A DNA stretch of 12,897 bases, taken from NCBI GenBank assembly GCA_016649475.1, contig JAENXP010000017.1:1-12897 (forward strand), given 5' to 3'. The notes beneath the pieces are model-generated. The model was not told the origin of the DNA, made no database searches, and worked only from the letters and a program-made list of their open reading frames with translations. Source of the stretch: Burkholderiales bacterium. Its GTDB lineage: Bacteria; Pseudomonadota; Gammaproteobacteria; Burkholderiales; SG8-39. The translations under genes were made by a program, and so were the position numbers. Each line of letters starts with the position of its first letter. Positions within the stretch are counted from its first letter, which is position 1. This document shows positions 8,106-12,897 of this stretch, piece after piece.

Positions 8106-9260
8106 TCAGGTTTTCGGAGGCCGCTGCGAAAAGCTACGCTCGAACACGCCTTCGGCAATACGATTTTTCAGGATCTCGATGGATCCGCCGGCGATCATCC
8201 AGCCGCGGCATTTGCGGAAGCAATACTCCACCAGCGTCTCCTCGGTGTAGCCGATGCCGCCCATGACCTGCATGGCTTCGTTGCAGATGTCGAAGCCGGC
8301 CTGGTTGCAGAACGCCTTGGCGATGGCGGTTTCCTCGGCCGATGGAATGCCGTCGTCGGCGTTGGCCGCGGCGCGGTAGAGCAAGAGCTGGCCGGCGTCG
8401 AGCTGCATTTTCATATCCGCGAATTTCCACTGCAGGCCCTGGAATTCGCACAGCAGCCGGCCGAACTGCTTGCGCTGCTGCGCCCATTCACGCGCCACGT
8501 TGTAGGCATAGCGCCCCAAGGCGAGCGACCGGGCGGCATTGCCTATACGCTCGACATTGAAGCCGGCGATCTGCTTTTTGAAGCCGCCCTGTTTGAGTAC
8601 GACGTTCTCCGGGCCGACATAGACGTTGTCGAGATAGGTCTGCACCCACGCTTCGCCGTTAAAGAATTTCGACGGTACGCCCTGCGTGAAGCCCTCGGCA
8701 TTGCGCGGAATCAGCACCGAGCCAATGCCGCCCACTCCCGGTCCGAAGCGCACATAGGTCAACATGACTTCGGCGTACGAGGCGTGGGTCTGGAAAACCT
8801 TGACGCCGTTGATGCGGTAGCCGTCGCCGTCTGGCGTGGCTGTGGTCTTCAGATCGGTAACCGCAGAGCCCGCTTCCGGCTCGGTCATGCCTACGGTGAT
8901 CACCGACTCGCCCTTAAGAATCTTGGTGAGATAGCGGGCTTTCTGGTCCGGCGTGCCGTACTCGGCGAGCACGCGCACCGGGCCGAAATTGCCGGCTTGG
9001 ATCACGTCGGCGCTGCGCGGACAGACCGACGCGACGGTTTCGATAGCAATAACAGCGTCCATCAGTGTGCCGCCCTGACCGCCGTCTTCCTCTTTCATCG
9101 CGATGCCCATCAGTCCCTGTTCAGCCATCAGCGTCGCGACTTCCCAGGGGTGTTCTTCCTGGTGTGCGCGTTTCAGCGCGTCGGCACGCAAATGACGCTC
9201 GGCGAAGCCGTGTACTGCATCACGAAACTGTTTCTGCTCAAGGCTCAGCTGGAAATTCAT
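8106..9260 (-). CDS. Acyl-CoA dehydrogenase family protein (IVD/LCAD-like catalytic base)
   Basis: This 384-residue FAD flavoprotein probably oxidises an acyl-CoA to the 2,3-enoyl-CoA and passes electrons to ETF. It shows the N-terminal helical domain (FQLSLEQKQFRDAVHGFAE), the beta-domain signature GMTEPEAGSAVTDLKTTA (124-141), the FAD/dimer motif QQRKQFGRLLCEFQ (261-274), and QVMGGIGYTEETLVE (331-345). The usual MCAD catalytic Glu position (normally in a YEGT-like motif) is Gly358 in IAGGS, while Glu237 in FNVERIG occupies the site used by isovaleryl-CoA and long-chain dehydrogenases. AGSA replaces the common AGSD. An in-frame TTG at 9272 exists, but homology fits ATG 9260. No Shine-Dalgarno is visible before either start; see the leader ORF at 9257-9292. 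It is the first gene of the minus-strand catabolic cluster. Confidence 0.93.
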   Translation of the reverse strand: MNFQLSLEQKQFRDAVHGFAERHLRADALKRAHQEEHPWEVATLMAEQGLMGIAMKEEDGGQGGTLMDAVIAIETVASVCPRSADVIQAGNFGPVRVLAEYGTPDQKARYLTKILKGESVITVGMTEPEAGSAVTDLKTTATPDGDGYRINGVKVFQTHASYAEVMLTYVRFGPGVGGIGSVLIPRNAEGFTQGVPSKFFNGEAWVQTYLDNVYVGPENVVLKQGGFKKQIAGFNVERIGNAARSLALGRYAYNVAREWAQQRKQFGRLLCEFQGLQWKFADMKMQLDAGQLLLYRAAANADDGIPSAEETAIAKAFCNQAGFDICNEAMQVMGGIGYTEETLVEYCFRKCRGWMIAGGSIEILKNRIAEGVFERSFSQRPPKT

Positions 9261-9292
9261 GATATTAAGCAAGGTGTGGCGTAGGCAGTCAT
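9257..9292 (-). other. Possible 11-codon leader ORF coupled to the acyl-CoA dehydrogenase start
   Basis: A short frame encodes MTAYATPCLIS and its TGA stop shares an ATGA overlap with the dehydrogenase ATG at 9260. The dehydrogenase has no purine-rich ribosome binding site in the preceding 20 bases, so a ribosome finishing this leader could re-initiate there. The leader itself has only a weak site (GCGG) upstream. Very short overlapping frames can occur by chance. Confidence 0.25.
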
Positions 9293-9392
9293 GTTACCGC
9301 TTGCGGCATTTCGAGCGGCGGGAAATTCAACCCCGCCGGTCTTGGCATGCCCGTCCAATGGCAACGGTCTTGCGCTGATTGCGCGCTATCGA

Positions 9393-9415
9393 GCAATATA
9401 TCCGGAGCATATTGC
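9393..9415. repeat. Inverted repeat GCAATAT-N9-ATATTGC
   Basis: This is a perfect 7-base dyad with a 9-base centre, about 130-155 bases upstream of the acyl-CoA dehydrogenase start. The size and spacing fit a regulator binding site (a LysR- or TetR-like operator is possible) better than a terminator, since no T-run follows on either strand. No regulator gene is encoded in the window, so this remains an inference. Confidence 0.35.
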
Positions 9416-9535
9416 ACCTGCGCCGTGCCGATTTCAATGCCGGGTGGGTCGCCTGGCCTAGCGCTTTGGGCGTCGGGACTTGGAGTGCATCAGCTAATGA
9501 CGCGGTACCTCTTTTCATACTCCCTAATATTTGCC

Positions 9536-9557
9536 GCTGCAAAATTCATTTTGCAGC
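9536..9557. repeat. Inverted repeat with 9-base arms (GCTGCAAAA / TTTTGCAGC), 4-base centre
   Basis: The perfect arms GCTGCAAAA (9536-9544) and TTTTGCAGC (9549-9557) flank TTCA. The near-continuous palindrome could be an operator or a small hairpin in a transcript. Neither strand has a T-run after the stem, so it is not a standard intrinsic terminator. It sits in the spacer between the two divergent gene blocks. Confidence 0.4.
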
Positions 9558-9688
9558 AGGCTCTCAGTGAGCATGAGGTACTCGCGCAGGCTCGAAGCGA
9601 GGTTTTCTGCCGACATCGCTTTTGGGTTAAAGTCCTGAATCACCGGTATGGCCCGTGCCAAAATCTGTTATGCGTCCTGGGGACATGA

Positions 9689-9874
9689 ATAAGAAGCGAC
9701 AATTCAATAGCAGCGCGGATTCCCGCCGGCTTTCACGTTTCTGCATCAAGTGACAGGGATTTCATTGCCGTCCAATTGGATGAAGCGGGAAGTTATTGTG
9801 CCGCTGCAGGCGCTGACGGTACCACCGCGCCCTTGTACCGCCTGTTCCAGCGTTTGAACGCGAGACACGCATGA
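9689..9874 (+). pseudogene. Start-less open frame ending on the tam start codon; possible gene remnant
   Basis: The 61 codons are open from just after a TGA at 9686-9688 to a TGA at 9872-9874 that overlaps the tam ATG. There is no ATG or GTG in frame; only TTG is available, late in the frame. The translation includes FHVSASSDRDFIAVQ and GTTAPLYRLFQRLNARHA, which look like the [VP]YR[LF]F...H and HxxTAS..ER patterns of the short repeats in DUF5648-type secreted proteins. I recall this resemblance from family knowledge and cannot score it. If real, this is the decayed or truncated end of a repeat protein displaced by tam. It could also be a chance frame. Confidence 0.25.
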
Positions 9875-10635
9875 CTTGGGACCCGCAGCAGTACGCACGC
9901 TTTTCCGGGCAGCGCCTGCGCCCGGCGCTGGATCTCATTGCGCGCATTCCCGCCGAATATCCCCGGACCGTGGTCGATCTGGGTTGTGGCACCGGCAATG
10001 TCACCAGGATACTGCGTGAGCGCTGGCCTCGCGCCGGCATTACCGGCGTAGACGGCTCCCCGCAGATGTTGACCGAGGCCAGAAAGGTGGAGTCGAACAT
10101 AGCCTGGGAACACATCGATGTTGCCGCATGGAGTCCACCGGAGAAATTCGAACTGGTCTTTTCCAACGCGGCGCTACACTGGCTGGATGATCATCCGGCG
10201 TTGTTCGCGCGCCTGTGTGGAAAGGTCGCCGCGGGTGGCGTGCTGGCGGTGCAGATGCCGCGCAATTTCGGCGCGCCTTCGCACACACTCATACACGAAC
10301 TCGCGGCTAGCCCGCCGTGGCGCGAAGCGCTTTCGGGGTTGTTGCGGCCGCAACCCGTGCTTGCGCCCGATGCCTACTACCGCCTGCTTGCCCCGGCGGC
10401 GCGCACCCTCGACATCTGGGAAACCGAATACCTGCAAGTCCTCGAAGGTGAAAACCCGGTCGCCGAGTGGACCAAGGGGACTTGGCTCGCGCCCTTGCTC
10501 GCCGCGCTCGCGCCAGCGGCGCGCGCTGCTTTTGAAGCAGAATATCGACGCCGGGTGTTGCAGGCCTATCCGAAGCAGCCTGACGGTAAAACCCTGTTTC
10601 CTTTCCGGCGCTTGTTTATCGTCGCCGGCGTTTAG
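9871..10635 (+). CDS. tam: Trans-aconitate 2-methyltransferase
   Basis: This cytoplasmic SAM-dependent enzyme methylates trans-aconitate, a spontaneous isomer of cis-aconitate that inhibits aconitase, to its monomethyl ester. The 254 residues match the Tam family in length and landmarks: an N-terminal WDPQQYARFSGQRLRPALDLIARIP (key residues W3, Y8, F11, R15, R17, P18), SAM motif I VVDLGCGTGN (34-43), acidic Asp61 in GVDGSPQM, FSNAALHWLDDH (97-108), GVLAVQMPRNF (123-133), AYYRLL (168-173), DIWETEY (181-187) and the C-terminal FPFRRLFIVA (243-252). The same blocks occur in the E. coli enzyme. The start ATG 9871 follows only a weak GCGAG site. It is the first recognised gene of the plus-strand block and lies 140 bp before pckG. 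Confidence 0.9.
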   Translation: MTWDPQQYARFSGQRLRPALDLIARIPAEYPRTVVDLGCGTGNVTRILRERWPRAGITGVDGSPQMLTEARKVESNIAWEHIDVAAWSPPEKFELVFSNAALHWLDDHPALFARLCGKVAAGGVLAVQMPRNFGAPSHTLIHELAASPPWREALSGLLRPQPVLAPDAYYRLLAPAARTLDIWETEYLQVLEGENPVAEWTKGTWLAPLLAALAPAARAAFEAEYRRRVLQAYPKQPDGKTLFPFRRLFIVAGV

Positions 10636-10775
10636 GCAGTCCAGCTATCTGCCGCCGGTACATAAAGCCGAGTGGTTCGTTGTAGAATGTAAAAAAAAGC
10701 AATATCGCCAGCCAGCGGGCGCGCCAGATCGCCAGGCTCATTCCTTTACACCAATATTTAGTGAGTAGACCAAAT

Positions 10776-12608
10776 ATGAACCCATCCAATTCCAGCAACA
10801 CTGCCGCTGCAAGCGTTCCTGAATACGTCAGACACCGCGGTGTTAGGGAATGGGTTGCTCGCATGGCGCAGCTCGCGAAGCCGGAGCGTGTTATCTGGTG
10901 CGACGGCTCGCAGGAGGAGTACGAGCGCCTGTGCCAGGAAATGGTCGCCTCCGGAATGATGAAACGGCTCAATCCCAAACTGCGCCCCAACAGCTACCTT
11001 GCGCTGTCGGATCCGTCCGATGTCGCGCGGGTAGAGGAACGCACCTTCATTTGCAGCGCTAAGCAGGATGACGCCGGCCCAACCAATAACTGGATCGCGC
11101 CGTCCGAAATGCGCGCTAAGCTTAACGGCCTGTTTGAAGGCTGCATGCGCGGCCGCACCATGTACGTAGTGCCGTTCTCGATGGGGCCTCTGGGTTCGCC
11201 CATCGCCCACGTCGGCGTTGAGCTCTCGGATTCGCCCTACGTGGTGGTGAGCATGAAGATCATGACCCGCATGGGGCGGGCGGTGTTTGACGTGCTCGGT
11301 GAGGACGGAAATTTTGTTCCGTGCGTGCACTCGGTTGGTGCTCCGCTGGTGGCCGGCGAGAAATCAGCACGCTGGCCCTGCAACGCGGAAAAATGGATAG
11401 TGCATTTTCCGGAAACGCGGGAAATCTGGTCCTACGGCTCGGGCTATGGCGGCAATGCGCTGCTGGGGAAGAAATGCCTGGCGCTGCGCATCGCCTCGGT
11501 GATGGCGCGCGACCAGGGTTGGCTGGCCGAGCACATGCTGATTCTTGGCATTACCAATCCGCAAGGGCAGAAGAATTATGTCGCGGCCGCGTTTCCCAGC
11601 GCGTGCGGCAAGACCAATCTCGCGATGCTGGTCCCCCCTGCGGGATTCGAGGGTTGGAAAGTGGAAACCGTGGGCGAGGATATTGCCTGGATCAAACCTC
11701 ACGAGGACGGCAAGTTTTACGCGATCAACCCTGAGGCGGGCTATTTCGGCGTGGCTCCCGGTACCAATGTCCACAGCAACCCCAACTGCATGAAATCAAT
11801 AGCAAGCGACACCATATTTACCAACGTTGGCGAGACGCCGGAGGGCGACATCTGGTGGGAAGGGATGACCGATACGCCGCCGGCCAAGCTCACCGACTGG
11901 ACCGGACAGGCGTGGACCCCGGGATGTGGTCGCAATGCGGCGCACCCGAATGCGCGTTTCACCGTTCCGGCGACGCAGTGTCCCTCGCTCGATCCCGCCT
12001 GGGACGATCCGAACGGTTTGCCGATTTCCGCCTTCCTGTTCGGCGGACGGCGTTCGGATACCACGCCGCTGGTGGTCGAAGCCTTCAACTGGGAGGATGG
12101 GGTGTACAAGGCCGCGACCATGGGTTCCGAAACCACTGCCGCCATAGTCGGCCAGGTCGGCGTAGTGCGCCGCGACCCTTTTGCGATGATCGCTTTTTGC
12201 GGTTACCACATGGGCGATTATTTCAAGCATTGGCTCGCCGTCGGCAAGAAAGTGAAACGGCCGCCGCACATCTTCCAGGTTAATTGGTTCCGCAAGGATG
12301 CCAAGGGCAAGTTCGTCTGGCCCGGATTCGGCGAGAACATGCGCGTACTCAGCTGGATCGTAGGACGCTGCCAGGGCCATGCGCACGCTGTAGAGACGCC
12401 GCTGGGCTGGATGCCCGAGTTCGACGATCTGCATTGGCAGGGGCTGGAATTCAGCGCCGAAAAATTTGCCAGCGTGACCAACATAGACGGTGCGGCGTGG
12501 GGGCGCGAACTGCAGTTGCATGACGAACTGTTCGCCAAGCTCAAGGACAAGCTGCCGCAAGCGCTGGTGCTGGAGCGCCAGCTGCTGGAGACGCGCCTCG
12601 CGCCCTGA
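10776..12608 (+). CDS. pckG: Phosphoenolpyruvate carboxykinase (GTP)
   Basis: This cytoplasmic enzyme converts oxaloacetate and GTP to phosphoenolpyruvate, CO2 and GDP, the entry step of gluconeogenesis from organic acids. The 610 residues carry the GTP-type hallmarks: [18 protein letters not shown] (140-157), the P-loop [13 protein letters not shown] (273-285) with reactive Cys277 and Lys279, kinase-2 motif GEDIAWIKP (300-308), [12 protein letters not shown] (320-331), [10 protein letters not shown] (386-395), [16 protein letters not shown] (414-429), [10 protein letters not shown] (477-486) and [11 protein letters not shown] (518-528). I prefer ATG 10776 to the in-frame GTG at 10761; neither has a strong ribosome binding site. 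A -10-like TAGAAT (10683-10688) lies before an A-tract upstream, but its -35 is poor. The stop codon is the loop of a GC hairpin. Confidence 0.97.
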   Translation: MNPSNSSNTAAASVPEYVRHRGVREWVARMAQLAKPERVIWCDGSQEEYERLCQEMVASGMMKRLNPKLRPNSYLALSDPSDVARVEERTFICSAKQDDAGPTNNWIAPSEMRAKLNGLFEGCMRGRTMYVVPFSMGPLGSPIAHVGVELSDSPYVVVSMKIMTRMGRAVFDVLGEDGNFVPCVHSVGAPLVAGEKSARWPCNAEKWIVHFPETREIWSYGSGYGGNALLGKKCLALRIASVMARDQGWLAEHMLILGITNPQGQKNYVAAAFPSACGKTNLAMLVPPAGFEGWKVETVGEDIAWIKPHEDGKFYAINPEAGYFGVAPGTNVHSNPNCMKSIASDTIFTNVGETPEGDIWWEGMTDTPPAKLTDWTGQAWTPGCGRNAAHPNARFTVPATQCPSLDPAWDDPNGLPISAFLFGGRRSDTTPLVVEAFNWEDGVYKAATMGSETTAAIVGQVGVVRRDPFAMIAFCGYHMGDYFKHWLAVGKKVKRPPHIFQVNWFRKDAKGKFVWPGFGENMRVLSWIVGRCQGHAHAVETPLGWMPEFDDLHWQGLEFSAEKFASVTNIDGAAWGRELQLHDELFAKLKDKLPQALVLERQLLETRLAP

Positions 12609-12615
12609 GGGCGCG
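12599..12615 (+). repeat. Perfect GC hairpin enclosing the pckG stop codon
   Basis: Seven-base arms CGCGCCC (12599-12605) and GGGCGCG (12609-12615) flank TGA, which is the pckG stop codon. In mRNA this would be a very stable short stem with the stop codon as a triloop. There is no T-run after it, so it is not a canonical intrinsic terminator. Confidence 0.5.
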
Positions 12616-12655
12616 GTGCAGATGAGGATATAGTTTCCCGCATACTCACCTCATT

Positions 12656-12678
12656 CGGCGGGAGCTTGAGTCCCGCCG
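12656..12678 (+). repeat. Hairpin between pckG and the aminotransferase gene
   Basis: Eight-base arms CGGCGGGA (12656-12663) and TCCCGCCG (12671-12678) flank a 7-base loop. A smaller CAAC/GTTG stem (12679-12690) follows immediately. No T-run follows, so intrinsic termination is doubtful. It may be a 3'-end protecting or attenuating structure, or the leader of the next gene. Confidence 0.45.
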
Positions 12679-12704
12679 CAACCAGCGTTGAGAAAGGGTT
12701 TTAC

Positions 12705-12897
12705 ATGGGCCAGGTTTTCCACCGCAATCCAAAGAACGAATATCCGGTTGCAGTCGGCGGCGACGGGCCTTATGTCATAGACAGGGACGGCAAACGCTAT
12801 CTCGATGCCTGCAGCGGCGCGGCGGTATCCTGCCTGGGTCACAGCGATCGCGAGGTGATCGACGCGATCAAGGCGCAGCTGGATCAGCTGCCGTTTA
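12705..12897 (+). CDS. Class III (PLP-dependent) aminotransferase, partial
   Basis: Only the first 64 codons are in the window. The translation runs from MGQVFHRNP through GDGPYVIDRDGKRYLDACSG (19-38) to AAVSCLGHSDREVIDAIKAQ (39-58). The pattern of a short beta-strand with IDRDGKRYLDA, followed by SCLGH and a helix beginning around EVIDAI, is the standard N-terminal segment of class III aminotransferases annotated as aspartate aminotransferase family proteins. The start ATG 12705 is preceded by an AAAGG ribosome binding site at good spacing. It follows pckG by 96 bp on the same strand. The PLP lysine and substrate determinants lie beyond the window edge, so specificity (omega-amino acid, diamine, ornithine-type or other) cannot be told. 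Confidence 0.85.
   Translation, partial: MGQVFHRNPKNEYPVAVGGDGPYVIDRDGKRYLDACSGAAVSCLGHSDREVIDAIKAQLDQLPF

Larger units (their letters stand above)
9293..9870. other. Divergent intergenic region without a recognised gene
   Basis: This spacer separates the minus-strand catabolic cluster from the plus-strand tam-pckG block, so both must be served by promoters here. I find no convincing -35/-10 pair. It holds two perfect dyads (9393-9415 and 9536-9557). It also holds a start-less plus-strand frame at 9689-9874 (listed separately). A 45-codon minus-strand frame at 9661-9524 would need a TTG start and contains REYLMLTESLLQNEF; I do not recognise it. Longer open frames on both strands (for example 9347-9688 plus and 9542-9327 minus) have no recognisable domain, no good ribosome binding site and a Cys/Arg-rich composition typical of chance frames. 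The base composition is visibly less GC-rich than in the flanking genes. Confidence 0.5.

Noticed and set aside
8106..9260. 3-sulfinopropionyl-CoA desulfinase (AcdA-like), suggested by the AGSA motif and a nearby CoA ligase and TauE-like transporter
   Set aside because: As I recall the family, desulfinases lack the catalytic Glu and need a specific Arg in the N-terminal domain. Here Glu237 is present and the corresponding position appears to be Asp85, so an ordinary dehydrogenase is more likely. The resemblance is from memory and could be tested by alignment.
9261..9272. TTG start at 9272 for the acyl-CoA dehydrogenase
   Set aside because: It adds four residues without homology and has no ribosome binding site; ATG 9260 gives the usual family N-terminus.
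9536..9557. Intrinsic terminator
   Set aside because: The stem is good but no T-run follows on either strand, and no recognised gene ends just before it.
10761..10775. GTG start at 10761 for pckG
   Set aside because: It adds five non-conserved residues and has no better ribosome binding site than ATG 10776.
1..12897. CRISPR arrays, insertion sequences, phage genes, tRNA or rRNA genes, defence systems
   Set aside because: Reading both strands showed no regular spaced repeats, no transposase or integrase frames and no RNA gene signatures. All long frames with recognisable domains are metabolic or transport genes.

Overview
The window is GC-rich, densely coded proteobacterial DNA. Gene content suggests a betaproteobacterium of the Burkholderiales type: a GTP-type phosphoenolpyruvate carboxykinase, a trans-aconitate methyltransferase, an Opp/Dpp-type ABC importer, and an MmgE/PrpD protein next to an ADP-forming acyl-CoA synthetase and a solute-binding protein. 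This placement is inferred from gene content; no rRNA or other marker is present. I see no tRNA, rRNA, CRISPR array, insertion sequence, phage gene or integrase.

Layout: two gene blocks point away from each other across a spacer of about 600 bp (9261-9870). The left block is entirely on the minus strand. Read in its transcription direction, it runs: acyl-CoA dehydrogenase (9260-8106), ADP-forming acyl-CoA synthetase (7999-5930), MmgE/PrpD protein (5873-4458), a family-3 solute-binding domain protein without a signal peptide (4465-3731), and a TSUP/TauE-like membrane transporter (3613-2813). A separate transport operon follows, with its own good sigma-70-type promoter at about 2731-2759: OppD-like ATPase (2688-1681), OppF-like ATPase (1684-653) and the start of a family-5 solute-binding protein (496 to beyond the left edge). 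No permease gene is visible; permeases are expected beyond position 1.

The right block is on the plus strand: tam (9871-10635), pckG (10776-12608) and the beginning of a class III aminotransferase (12705 to beyond the right edge).

Interpretation (inference): the acyl-CoA dehydrogenase, CoA ligase, MmgE/PrpD protein and TSUP transporter look like an uncharacterised route for a carboxylic acid: transport, CoA activation, alpha,beta-dehydrogenation, and hydration, dehydration or decarboxylation. The substrate cannot be read from the sequence. PckG would send the resulting C4 acids into gluconeogenesis. Tam methylates trans-aconitate, the spontaneous isomer of the TCA intermediate cis-aconitate.

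The points most worth a second look are the catabolic cluster as a unit; the catalytic base of its dehydrogenase (Glu in a VERI motif, Gly at the MCAD position); an 11-codon leader ORF overlapping the dehydrogenase start where no Shine-Dalgarno is visible; the signal-less solute-binding domain protein; a stop codon enclosed in a GC-rich hairpin at the end of pckG; and a start-less open frame just before tam that may be a gene remnant.
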